64,000 nt of DNA from Tetramitus jugosus (Eukaryota > Heterolobosea > Eutetramitea > Acrasida > Vahlkampfiidae). The notes below the pieces were generated by a model. That model did no database searches, was not told the origin of the DNA, and worked only from the letters and a program-made list of their open reading frames with translations. Shown here one piece after another: positions 40,510 to 50,794 of this stretch (the first letter of the stretch is position 1; every line of letters starts with the position of its first letter). Location: NCBI GenBank assembly GCA_937625935.1, contig OW569370.1, forward strand, positions 62,001 through 126,000, read 5' to 3'. A program made the translations under genes and the position numbers.

Positions 40510-42394
40510 ATGATGATGATGTGGCGCCAATCATCCCCAACCTCTACTTCCTCCTGTAAAAACAATGACCAATCTCACCACAACAACAACTGCAATTCTA
40601 CTACTATTTCACCAACAATAACGACGAAAAAAAAGAATACAACAATAACAACACCAACAAATCTATTTCTATTGATCATTTTAGTACTTGCAATCTTACT
40701 CTTGTTATCATCATCGTCGTCATCACTCTTCAACCGTCAATATCATAATAATGATGAATTCAATAATCTATCATCATCACCATTCACAACAACAACAACA
40801 TCGATAACAAGCACAACCGACACGAATAGCACAAGTAGCGATAGCGACAGTAGTTCTAGTCGCCTTCGAAATTTTGTCAGTAAGTACCTCTTCAGAAGAA
40901 GAAACAATACAAAAAAATTTTTTTTTTGCACAACTACAACAATAAGCTTTTTACTAACGGCACCAACAAACAGATTTCAGTCGTTTCCGTATCAAGCTAC
41001 CCAGATTCACTGCAAAGCTAAAGAAAATCAGTGAACCCTATTTTGATCCCATGAGTCGAGATTATTGGTTCTCTATCGCATGGATCTGTCTACTCGGTAT
41101 CATTCTCACTGTTGGTGCCTTCTTGTTCACCATGACTTTCCAACCGTTGCGTCAATGTGGACTCTTTGGTGGATTTGAACCCATGGACGGCTGTTTTCGA
41201 TGTCGCGACTTGAATACGAGTCAACGACGAAAGCCATATCAACGACTCGACATTTTATCACTCAAGACTGTGCTACTGGTGTTGACATTGATTGCCATTG
41301 GTTCATGCATCACTGGTGCCATTGGAAATCAATTGTTTCATCGTCATTTTCGAACGGCGAGCAGTGCGTTGCGATCCACGGGCAATCAACTCGTGAATCG
41401 CACAGAAACAGTCTATGTCACGTTGGCCAACTATGGATTGACAAATGAGGAAACATCGGTACAGATTGAAGAACAGATTCAAGCGTTGAACACGTCGAAA
41501 ACACAGGTGAATTCTCTGGTGACGGATATGCGACGATTCAATGTTCTTCGATTCATCATGCTGTACATTATCATGGTGCTTGTCGTGTTGGCTCATTTGC
41601 TCGTCATGGGAGCCGCGCTGTTTCACACAAAGACACTGACGGATTATGCGAGTAAGGCGTCCATGTATGTGCTCGTTGCAGTGTGGTTCTTGTTTACGGC
41701 TCATTTCGCAGTCACGTTGGTGTTGGGTGATGCGTGCACAGATATGGACAGTTATGTCAATTATAAGCAACAACAAGAGTTACTATCACTCAATAGCAGC
41801 AGCAGCAGTGGTAGTGGTAGTAGTAGTAGTTTAAAGTTCAATGGTATGTATTCGAATGATACGATTCTGTTGGCGTCGAGAAACTTGTTGAACATGGTGG
41901 TGGGTTGTGCGCAGCCCAATGGCACACTGATTGCGTCGATTGATATAACCGATGAACAAATGAATGAAGTTGTGGACCAGTTGAACATTTATCTGCATGA
42001 GCAAGATCCGGCGAATGGTAATTATACGTACACGTTGTACACTATGGACGAAGCAAAGAATTTGACGTGGGTGCAGGCTGACACGATGCACTACAACAAC
42101 GTGGTCAATATTACTAATGTGATACACAATCTAGATGATGCACGCATGGAGATACGAGCGGCCAATCAGTGTGAATTCTTGGATGATGGTTATCGGGCGA
42201 TACGGAGCGATGCCTGTGTTGGTTTGCTGTCGTCGTCCAACATTTTGTGGATCTCCTTCTTGGTCATGTCAGTTGCCATGACAATGACGGCTGTGTTGAC
42301 CAACTTTGCATACAAGAGATTCCGTAAGAGAGCGTATGTTGTATTGAAGTCCAAGCACAAGACAACAATGGGAATTATACATGTTCAGATCTGA
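40510..42394 (+). CDS. Multi-pass membrane protein, about six membrane segments
   Basis: Exons 40510-40879 and 40974-42394; the 94-bp intron (GTAAGT...CAG) joins RLRNFV to NFSRFRIKLP in frame. 596 residues. The N-terminus is Asn/Thr/Ser-rich with one membrane segment (LFLLIILVLAILLLL). Then come four segments between about 165 and 350 (WFSIAWICLLGIILTVGAFL, TVLLVLTLIAIGS, FIMLYIIMVLVVLAHLLVMG, MYVLVAVWFLFTAHFAVT) and one near the end (LWISFLVMSVAMTMTAVL). Loops carry N-glycosylation sequons and paired cysteines. Layout resembles tweety- or prominin-like proteins, but I see no diagnostic motif. Start is the first ATG of an ATG run; others nearby are possible. Confidence 0.65.
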
Positions 42395-42412
42395 GAACGA
42401 CACGCACAGAAC

Positions 42413-42441
42413 TGTTGCAACAAGATATAAGAGTCTCTGAG
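42413..42441 (+). repeat. 29-bp repeat, copy A (leader of 7TM-RGS gene)
   Basis: Starts TGTTGCAACAAGATATAAGA and is identical over 29 bp to 45969-45997, with weaker similarity for about 45 bp beyond (shared CCACACAT and a T-rich tract ending TCAGA). It lies upstream of the RGS ATG. Confidence 0.85.
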
Positions 42442-42605
42442 CAACTTCCACACATAAATTTTTTTGTTAGTTTGATTCTGTTCAGATACTTTTCCTTTGT
42501 GACTCTTTTGGCAAGAAGCACCTCTAGGCCAAGCGGAAAAACGCGAGGATATTTTATTCCCTCGTGTCATCTGTCCACAAGAACAAAGGAAAAAAGATAG
42601 AGCGA

Positions 42606-44537
42606 ATGAAAACAACCCGTATTATTGTTGTGTTGTTGCTACTGCTGGCAGTGGTGCATTTGACACACCAACTCAATACCAATACGGAACTCATTAATTT
42701 CAGATATCATTGCTCCAGTGTGAATGCACAGAGCATTCCATCATCGCCGTCAGCAGCGGCAACAACACAAGTCATTTATTCAACGGTGTACTACATGAAT
42801 GATGTGATTGACGAGGGACAACTCATTGTCAGAGAAATTAGTAAAAATGAGACGCTAGCGACCATTATGGTTGGTTTGGACCATATCAATGTCACTCTGC
42901 AATTGCATGTCACTTCTGTGACAAATGAAAGTAGTGGTATACTTGTGCAGTACGTTGACACAAGTAACGCGGGTGTGACAAATGAGCAGTTGGTTGTGAA
43001 TTCTTCTGAGGTGATTCATACAGAGTACTTTGATATGAGAGTCAAGTCACAGTACAGGAAAGATGCATACTATCAGAGAAAATTGCAGTTTTACACACTG
43101 GATTTCTCAAATGTGTTCAAAAATGCTCGATTTCAATTTATTCAGTTGAATTCTACGAGTAGTAGCAGTAGTGGTAGTACGACATATCTCGTTTACCCGG
43201 ATGCAAAAGTATGTCAGGACTTCACGGTGACCCAGACAACAAACTATTACTTTCAGATTGCATTTTCCATCTCGACCATTATCGTCGCAGGTATCCATGT
43301 ACTTCATGGACTATGGCTATTGCTTGCTCAGATAATACTGGGCAAGTTTTCACTTGTGAGAAGTCGTTTGCTCTCTGAAGTTCCTAGCGGATTTGCTGTG
43401 AATGCGTCCGATGTGGTCGTATTGATTATGTTCAGTGTCGATGTATTCTGGATATACAAGTATGGTATCAGAAGTAGCTCACTGTTGATTATCAGTGCGT
43501 ACGTTAGATCGTGGCTCATCTATGTTGCCTGCGTGTCCTATGTGTTGAACTGTCTCAGATATCTATTACTGCTAAACTTTTACAGATTAGTGAAGCACGG
43601 AAACACAGTATCAAAGTACCATAAGATCTTAACCTCTCAATGGATGTTCATCGTAGGACTCGTGGTGTTTGCATCGATAATGTTGGTTGGTTGTGTGATT
43701 ACGCTGAGTGTCATAGGAATCAAAGCTTTGGCAGTGCAAACCTATTTGGTCACTATTCTTGCTATTGTCTCATGTGTTGCTGCTGTTGCTTCTGGACTGG
43801 TCTCTATTGTCTTTGAACTTGTGGTGAATTACAAATCAATCAAAAAGTATGGATTGATTTCATATTTTAGAAGAGATCCGCTGTACATTCGACTACAGAT
43901 GTTAGGTATCGTATTTCTGATTGCAGTCGGAATTGCTTATGGAGCTCTGTTCAGCTTTTTGGAGCCAAATTATCGCAGTATTAGTTTAACATATGGAAGA
44001 GTGTTTGGCTACGTTGTCGTATACTTTTTGTTTGGATTGATTCTCAGGATTATCATGGCTGGTGCATTCATATGGCCACTGCAACTGATCCAACTCTCAC
44101 ATGGAGATAAGGTACAGTTTGAGTTCAAATTCGAAGAGCTAATGTCTGATCCGGAGTGTTATGACCTGATGTATGAGTATTGTTCTCGTGAGTTTTCCCT
44201 GGAAAATCTGGTGTTCTGGAAGTATGCGCAAGACCTCAAAGGAAAACCAATTGACTATCAAGCAATGGTCAAAATGGCAGACAAGTACATGAAACCTCTG
44301 AGTCCTCTGCAAATCAATTTACCCAACAAGACTGTGAAAAGCTTTTTACAATTGATTACCGACATGGAAGCAAATCAGAAAACGGAGATTGAATTCGATT
44401 CTATGTATAACGTTATCCGTTCAGATCTGTTGATGAATTTGGATGACACTCTGAAAAGATTTAGCTCTACCGCGGCTTTCAAAGAGTGGGAGCACAAACA
44501 TGCAACTTCAAAGGAGCTGATTGAAACTCAGTTCTAA
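42606..44537 (+). CDS. Seven-transmembrane protein with C-terminal RGS domain
   Basis: 643 residues from the ATG at 42606 (the frame opens at a GTG at 42564). A signal peptide (IIVVLLLLLAVVHLTHQ) leads an extracellular region of about 195 residues with several sequons. Then come about seven membrane segments (e.g. AFSISTIIVAGIHVLHGLWL, WMFIVGLVVFASIMLVGCVI, LGIVFLIAVGIAYGALF, GYVVVYFLFGLILRIIMAG). The cytosolic end is an RGS domain (about 515-635): FEELMSDPECYDLMYEYC, SLENLVFWKYAQDLKG and LMNLDDTLKRFSSTAAFKEW. RGS domains speed GTP hydrolysis by G-alpha. This receptor-like 7TM-RGS layout is known from plant AtRGS1. A ligand cannot be predicted. Confidence 0.88.
   Translation: MKTTRIIVVLLLLLAVVHLTHQLNTNTELINFRYHCSSVNAQSIPSSPSAAATTQVIYSTVYYMNDVIDEGQLIVREISKNETLATIMVGLDHINVTLQLHVTSVTNESSGILVQYVDTSNAGVTNEQLVVNSSEVIHTEYFDMRVKSQYRKDAYYQRKLQFYTLDFSNVFKNARFQFIQLNSTSSSSSGSTTYLVYPDAKVCQDFTVTQTTNYYFQIAFSISTIIVAGIHVLHGLWLLLAQIILGKFSLVRSRLLSEVPSGFAVNASDVVVLIMFSVDVFWIYKYGIRSSSLLIISAYVRSWLIYVACVSYVLNCLRYLLLLNFYRLVKHGNTVSKYHKILTSQWMFIVGLVVFASIMLVGCVITLSVIGIKALAVQTYLVTILAIVSCVAAVASGLVSIVFELVVNYKSIKKYGLISYFRRDPLYIRLQMLGIVFLIAVGIAYGALFSFLEPNYRSISLTYGRVFGYVVVYFLFGLILRIIMAGAFIWPLQLIQLSHGDKVQFEFKFEELMSDPECYDLMYEYCSREFSLENLVFWKYAQDLKGKPIDYQAMVKMADKYMKPLSPLQINLPNKTVKSFLQLITDMEANQKTEIEFDSMYNVIRSDLLMNLDDTLKRFSSTAAFKEWEHKHATSKELIETQF
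44501..44533 (+). repeat. 33-bp repeat, copy 1 (end of RGS coding region)
   Basis: Identical over 33 bp to 45834-45866; begins TGCAACTTCAAAGGAGCTGA. It encodes the last residues of the RGS protein and stops at the third-last base before TAA. Confidence 0.9.
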
Positions 44538-44654
44538 TCATTGGATGCGATATTGATCGTGAATTTGTACAACCTCGAACGATTGAAGACATGTTTACTG
44601 TAAAGAAATATTCGAACTGCAAATAAGTTTGACTCTCAGTAAACACTCTTCGCA

Positions 44655-45714
44655 TTAGTCATTAACACAAAGTCCCGAAAGATAATTATCTTTTGAGTTA
44701 ACCTCCTCAGTACCACAAACCGAGCAAACCTTGAATATCTCCTTCGCTGACCATTGGCTAGAAAATTTTTCTAAGTCCTCAGTTATCTCATCCTTTTCGT
44801 TTAAACTCAAGGCTTGATCTGTTCTGGTGACGGAAATGAAAATCTGCTCCAGAAAGTTCATTTTCTTGGTTGTACAGGTATCAAACCAATCTGAGTCTTT
44901 GTTTCTTGTCTTTTCGAGCTTCGCTAATGCAGGTGTTGCGTTAAATGCACAAACAAAAACGTCTTCCGGTTGAGCCAGGCCAATTACAAAATCCGAGTAC
45001 ACGTCCATGAATCCCTTCGCTGCCCATGCCGCCTTCCTAGAATGGGCCCAAACAGCTTCCATAAAACGACCACGAACCGATTGCGTTGTTTTACCAGCAT
45101 AATAATGAGTCCTTTCATTGAATCTCACAAAGACCATGTATATTGCCTGAGTATCCTCCGCACCACGGAAACAATTTGGCCCACTCAGAAAATTCTTTGA
45201 ATTTTACATCTTCACTTAACCATGTGGGTGGACGCTCATGTGGGGTTTTCTTTTTGGCGAATGTGCTCAGAGTAAGGCTCTTGGACTCATTCTTGTAGTC
45301 ACCAAAGAGCATTCCATTGTAAGCTGATTCCGAGTACTTCCCTTCATCGATCTTATCAAAGGCTTTCTCTTCACCACCCTTCTTTTCTACGGTCCTAAAG
45401 AGCGATTGGAGCGACTTTTTCTTGGCAGACACAGATTGATTGTTATCTTCGATGATGCCGATCACTCTCTCCTTGATAAAGTTAGAAGAAGCGCTTATAG
45501 CCTGAAGCAATCTATCTGGCTTCTCGACTTTCATTTGCTCCATTCGAGACTCGAGCATTTCCATGTCTGGATCCTGCATGATCGAATTAACTTCTTTGTT
45601 TTGGGTTTGTTGATTCAGGAAATCCTTGAAATTTTTGTTTGCTTCTCCAGACACGTTTGAGGCTAACAATAAAAATCTCCCAACGATTACAATGCTTTCC
45701 CTGATGTCTGACAT
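44655..45714 (-). pseudogene. GIY-YIG nuclease-like gene with internal frame shift
   Basis: Two overlapping minus-strand frames: 45714-45115 (199 codons) and 45137-44655 (160 codons). The second has a GIY-YIG-like core. In its frame just upstream of its Met lies AIY, then HYYAGKTTQSVRGRF (Tyr-Ala-Gly for YIG, conserved Arg) and, later, a Glu in NFLEQIFI. So the catalytic Tyr, Tyr, Arg and Glu are all present. Its C-terminus has CSVCG and a last Cys. Because the AIY strand precedes the only Met, the domain must be entered from the first frame; the switch falls within 45138-45206. A one-base change, a sequencing error or programmed shifting could explain this; no credible intron fits. The first frame encodes a helical Lys/Glu-rich region. 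A different frame at the 5' end (from about 45735) hints at a second shift. Confidence 0.6.
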
Positions 45715-45833
45715 CCTTCGTACTTTCTGACATGTTGAGGGAGTTGGAGTTTGTAAAAGTTAAAGATAGAACCACTGACAGACAAATACAGTAATCATTA
45801 TCCACACAAGATCACGTAAGCAACCAGAAAATC

Positions 45834-45866
45834 TGCAACTTCAAAGGAGCTGATTGAAACTCAGTT
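45834..45866 (+). repeat. 33-bp repeat, copy 2
   Basis: Exact copy of 44501-44533 outside any gene, about 120 bp beyond the 5' end of the GIY-YIG-like gene. Sequence after it differs from that after copy 1. Confidence 0.9.
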
Positions 45867-45968
45867 ACTTATCAAAACCACTGCCATTGACATGTTGATT
45901 TTGTGAATTCAATTTAGGGCCATATGCAAGCACAAGATGCACGGGCAACAAAGAAATCATACAAGAAG

Positions 45969-45997
45969 TGTTGCAACAAGATATAAGAGTCTCTGAG
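45969..45997 (+). repeat. 29-bp repeat, copy B
   Basis: Exact copy of 42413-42441. No RGS coding start follows it; the next bases are AT-rich and non-coding. Confidence 0.85.
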
Positions 45998-46379
45998 AAA
46001 CCACACATTTCATCTAGATAATATATTTGTTTGTTTTGACCTTTGGTCAGAGTCCCAATTTTCTTATTTTCAATTATTCCCTTCTTTTAGTTGTCAATCA
46101 TCCACCTAAGATCACACACATACAGCAACAGTACCAATATCTGACAATGATGGTTATAAAAAAATATTTACGTTTTGGTTTTTGTGAAAGTTGTTGTTGT
46201 TGTTTGTGCATCATCATCGTCAACCAATTCCACCACCCTTACATCATCATTATCGCGCATCTGACAGGCATGAGAATTGAAATGAATCATAATAATAATA
46301 TGATGACGATTGTGCGTTCCCTCAGAGAGTAGTATGTTATCATTTGGTTAGTTGATCATTCATCATCATCATCAATAGC

Positions 46380-46395
46380 TGTGTGTGTGTGTGTC
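46380..46395 (+). repeat. GT dinucleotide run
   Basis: Eight TG units in a row, 14 bp beyond the NDUFA13 stop codon (which is on the minus strand), in its 3' flank. Confidence 0.8.
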
Positions 46396-46408
46396 TAACA
46401 TTGAAATT

Positions 46409-47141
46409 TTAAGCATTTTGTTCACTCTCCAACAGTCCAGTACCTTCAAACACTGCCAATTCAGTGAGCATACGTGGATACTTGAAGCTCTTCTTATCAT
46501 TGTAGAATTGTTCATTGACGTTAAAGTTTTCTTCATTTTCCATCAATTTTGCCACCTTTTTCATAAATGCTCTCTTCTTAATAGTAAATCTACATTATTA
46601 GTATTATTCATTTCATACGTTAATGATCACATTATTCGGTTATTATTGTATACATGAAAAATCATCATCATCATTATCGTCATGTTCGTTGTTTTTCATC
46701 ATCCAATATCATGATCAGGATATCAGGCAGGATCAATCATCATTCATTGATTCATTGATTCAAGATTAAAAGTGTTACTATTTTTGAAATCAAACGCACA
46801 CAAAAACAGAATAAAACAACATACGAAATATCGTGCTCGGCCTGCAAGAATGGAGTCATAGCAAGCTGTAAATCTTCTTCTTCTCTCTTCAAATGAGTCT
46901 TCTTCTTGTACCATGTCAAATAACGATACCATCCAATACCCATGATCGTGCTAACAACCAAGATTGTTGTACCCACACCAAAGAACTTGTTTGGCATGTT
47001 TCTCTTGATACGAGCAGGCTTGAAACCACCTGGTGGAGGCACATCCTGCAAAACTTGACGTGGTGCACTGACAGAAGGACCCATGTCGGTAATTCTTTGA
47101 CCAGCATTTCTAGCTGGGAAGCGATTCATTATGCGTTGCAT
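46409..47141 (-). CDS. NDUFA13: NADH dehydrogenase subunit NDUFA13 / GRIM-19
   Basis: Exons (minus) 46825-47141 and 46409-46589; the 235-bp intron starts GTATGT and ends TAG. 165 residues. Exon 1 has the family signature QDVPPPGGFKPARIKRNMP, one membrane segment (GVGTTILVVSTIMGIGWYRY) and the charged coil ending MTPFLQAEHD. Exon 2 continues FTIKKRAFMKKVAKLMENEE and ends near LTELAVFEGTGLLE, matching the end of GRIM-19 in order and length. Exon 2 has no Met at its start and lies in what looks like a gene desert. Accessory subunit of respiratory complex I in the inner mitochondrial membrane. Confidence 0.92.
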
Positions 47142-47300
47142 TCGTACGGTAGTCGTTTAATTGATTTCGAGTATTGTTGTGTGGTGATGAACAAAAAAAA
47201 TGTTTTTTGCGTTGGATTTCTCCATCATCCATTTTTCTGTCGGAGCGATTTAGTGATCGGAGATAATAAGTTACAATGTTTACAAAATTGAATGTTCAAA

Positions 47301-50300
47301 CTATTCCAAAAAGTCCATGAGTTTGTCTTCGATACGGATGGCCTTGACAGTGTATGCACTCTGAGCTAACTGCTCGCCTGTGTTGACATCTACATCAGGC
47401 GAGGTTGTTTTCAAGGTGTTTGTCCTTTGGAGGATATCCGAAGCGAATCGCATTGCCACTGCATTGGTTTTGTCGTAAGATTTACAAAACTTTTGAATAC
47501 ACTTGTCCACGACCCTGCAAATGCACAATAAATGGTGTGAGTAGCTTCTTCTTACAAGTAAAAGTTGACATTAAGTTGTACAAATGACTTACTCTAGGGC
47601 CTCCTTTAGAGGTTGTTGGAGATAGGTCGGTATCGTTTGACAGAATTTCGAAATAGTTAACACAATAGCAATACCAGACTTGCACTCGGTAAAGAACCTG
47701 GTTGCTACGGACTCTGAAATCTTGCCAGACGCATCCAAGAATCCTCTACATGCATAGTTTTGAGCATCATTTTCGTCCTTTGTTTCCGATTCTGGCTCAG
47801 ATTCTGATGATGAGTGTTCAGACTCACTTTCATCCGAGTTGGTTTCTGTGTCTTCAACAGAGCTTGATTGAGTGTCACTGTCACTGTCATCGCTATCGGA
47901 ATCAGACGAGCTGTTAGATGAGGAGGTGCTTCCACGACGCTTTCTAACTGGTCGCTTCTTTGCAGGGGTCTTTTTGACAGGTTGCTTCTTTTTGGCTGGC
48001 TTTTTAGTTGTTCTAGCCAATCGTATTGCAGATGCTTGCATGAGTGCTCTCTGATGTGCTGATTGAGTATTTAATTGAGCAGCACCGACACCAAATTGCT
48101 TCAACAACAAGTTCTTCAATTTCACAGACGCAACATCTCTGATGAGACCTTTGACCAACAAAGAAAAATCATGTCCCTGGAGATTCTGTACAAGCTCTGT
48201 TCCATCAATCAGCAACCTATCCAATTGACCCATACAGATTAGCGCATTAAGATAGGTTCGAAGAACGGGTACACTGATAATATCCACATGTAACTTGTTA
48301 ATTGCATAGTGATCAACGAGCTCAATGATTGCCCTGGCCGAGTTATCGGACCATAATGATGCAATCACTTCTCTTTGCAGTTCTACCTGACTTAAAATAA
48401 AATCTACATTTGATAGAGTCTTTTGCAATACTCTGTATGCATTTTCTCTCAAGGAAGGATTGTTGGATACCTCAAATATGGTGGGAGACAGAGTTTTCTT
48501 CGCGATTGGTTCAAACATTGTCCAAGAATTTGCTTGGGAGAACACCTTACCAATCAACACGACAAGCGTCATACCCTTTCTGTAGTCGTTACATACATAC
48601 AAGTCAATGACATCTTGTAGTGTACTGACTTCAATACACGTAATGTCTTGACCCAATATCTGCAACATCTTTTCTTCCAGTGCCAATACATGACTGAATT
48701 CCTTTCGCTGTACAAAACGTAGAATTTGATAATTAAGGGTTAGGTGATCAATTTCCTTAATCATATCCAATGGAATCTCATCCATTCCTCTGACCTTCGG
48801 AGGAAGATAATACGAATAGTCTCGAAGCTCTTTTTTAAATCTAGCGATAGATTCAGTACTGTTGAAGAAGGCATTGTGGTAAGCCTTCATTTGAGGTAAG
48901 TGTCTCTCCTTGCAGAACTCCAACAATCTCAATGCCTTTTCCAAATTATTGTCAGCTCGGTGTTTCTTTGCCAATTCCAAAATCTTCTCAAACGCGCTTC
49001 TCAATTGTCTATAGTAAACAATTTGTTCGATATCTCTTTCTTCAGTTTCGTTTTCATTGAATCTCGAGGTTACCAGTGGACTCATAAAGGTATTGGTTGT
49101 TTCAATCGTAGCAAACTCACCAGAATTACTTTGGCAATAGAAAGACATTGCCTTTGTCTTACTGCACAAGACATTACAAACAGAGTCAGTAAACGTGTTG
49201 TTGATCGTAGCAATGATATGATGAGGCTCCACTCTCAAGTTCCACAGCTTCACGGAATGGTCAACAGCACCCGATAGTAGTATATCACAATGAAAGTTGG
49301 ACCATGAGATACTCTTTACAATGTTATCATGTCCCTCCAATGCAATCACAGGAGTTCCATTATTGTATCTCATATCCCATATATTAATTACATTATCATT
49401 ACCACAAGTGGCTAGCCAGTGAGGAATCATTGGATGCCATTGAACGTCTCTGATGGCGTCAGAATGAGCATTGTCGCACTTCCACGATAGTAGGTTGCCA
49501 GTAACTGATTTACCAGTCTTATTGACCATTGATCTAATATCCAAAACTTTCAAACTACGACTCACACCACCAATGATCAACTGATTCGTGTTGTGCATGT
49601 TCCATGCAGCACAAGTCAATGGAGCATTGCTACCCTTGACAGTATTCAACGGTTCAGATTCTCTGTCTATTTGCCAAATGTGTAATCGATGATTCTCTAG
49701 AGCTAAGAACTTTGTTGGCTGTGCCACATCATTTGCTATGCTGTTCAATGCATCATTGGACGATTTGCTCGATTTTTCACCGCTCTTCTTCTTCTTCTTC
49801 TTTTTATCCTTTTTCGCCTTTCGCTTTGCAATTCGACGTCTAATTCTCTGCGCCGCAGTCACCTTGCTATCATCTTCATCACTACTCTCACTGCTCTCGG
49901 ATGAATCATCATTGTCACTATTATCACTTCCATCATCACTATCATTGTCAGAATCAGAAGAATCGCCTCTCTTCTTTTTCTTGCCCATTTTCTTCTTGTT
50001 CATGAGACTGGACAATGTCGGTCCAGTGTTCACTATCTTGCTTCTCGCATCGTATGGCACCGGTTGAATATACACTCTTGTCATGCGATTCGATTGTGTA
50101 TACTGTTCTGGTGATGGTGCCACATACTGGTCAGTATTGAGTGACGGTAAATGATACACGGTGCATTCTGCGTTGACCAATGGTTTCGATGATACTTTAC
50201 TGCCCATCATGAGTGACATATCAACACGATTCATGTACACTGCTCCCTGATCCGATGCCATCATCAACACATTTCCACACAGGTCCAAGTGATTGACTGG

Positions 50301-50606
50301 CCCTGGTGCATCACATGTGCTCAGCACTTGAATCTCTTGTTTTTGTTGTTTGTTGTTGACAGATGATGAGCAGAGAAATTGAAGTTGTTGAGAGTTGGGA
50401 GTGGACTCTGATCGAACAATTGTGTCATTGTAGTCGGATATGGCCATTGAGGTAACGGAGCTAAGGCCTTGTTGAGCATTGTCCAATGATCGAACTTTGA
50501 TGAATTGTTGTTGTTGAGTGTCAGTGGTGATTGGTTTGTATCCTCTGGAGGGTAATGGTTGGCGCCATTGACTACTCGCAGGCAACACATTGGCACGGTT
50601 GTTCAT
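47301..50606 (-). CDS. Large WD40-repeat protein with Ser/Asp-rich and Lys-rich segments
   Basis: Exons (minus) 47593-50606 and 47301-47514; the 78-bp intron (GTAAGT...CAG) joins LKEALE to VVDKCIQKF. 1075 residues from the ATG at 50606; the frame opens with a TTG further up. WD40 repeats lie at about 110-520, e.g. AHSDAIRDVQWHP...LATCGNDNVINIWDMR and GHDNIVKSISWSNF...LLSGAVDHSVKLWNLR. A long insert of acidic Ser/Asp then Lys-rich sequence (about 205-280) interrupts the propeller. Helical repeats (about 545-880) follow, then a Lys/Pro-rich AKKRPVRKRR stretch and a Ser/Glu/Asp tail. Layout resembles WDR17-like scaffold proteins; family uncertain. Confidence 0.8.
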
Positions 50607-50794
50607 TGCTTGATGGCTTAGATACTTGTGTTTTCGCGCTTTTTTTGTTTTTTGAGTAGACAAGTAATATCCCGACCTTCTTTTTTGCTGAAAGTTCAAT
50701 CAAGTCTGTGAAGCATCGCAAGCCAAAAAAAATCGGCTTTGAACAAGAAAACACTTGAACAATCAAACAACTTTTGTTGGAAAAAGAATCACAT

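Larger units (their letters stand above)
45715..46408. other. Intergenic with decayed RGS-gene sequence
   Basis: 694 bp without a supported gene. It holds second copies of the RGS gene's 3' end (45834-45866) and leader (45969-45997), in the order 3' end then leader, with about 100 bp between. It ends in a GT dinucleotide run just past the NDUFA13 stop. It looks like the junction left by a lost tandem copy. Confidence 0.6.

Noticed and set aside
40191-40559. Plus-strand ORF of 122 codons between RAD51B and the membrane protein
   Set aside because: It overlaps the start of the spliced membrane protein in another frame and has no recognisable features.
46385-46657. Plus-strand ORF of 90 codons
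   Set aside because: It is opposite the last exon and intron of NDUFA13 and is Leu/Phe/Ile-rich noise. The minus strand continues the GRIM-19 family in phase.
50607-50699. N-terminal extension of the WD40 protein
   Set aside because: The frame is open but begins with TTG. The first ATG is at 50606. The same reasoning moved starts for the genes at 7032, 23894, 31638, 37312, 42606 and 50795.
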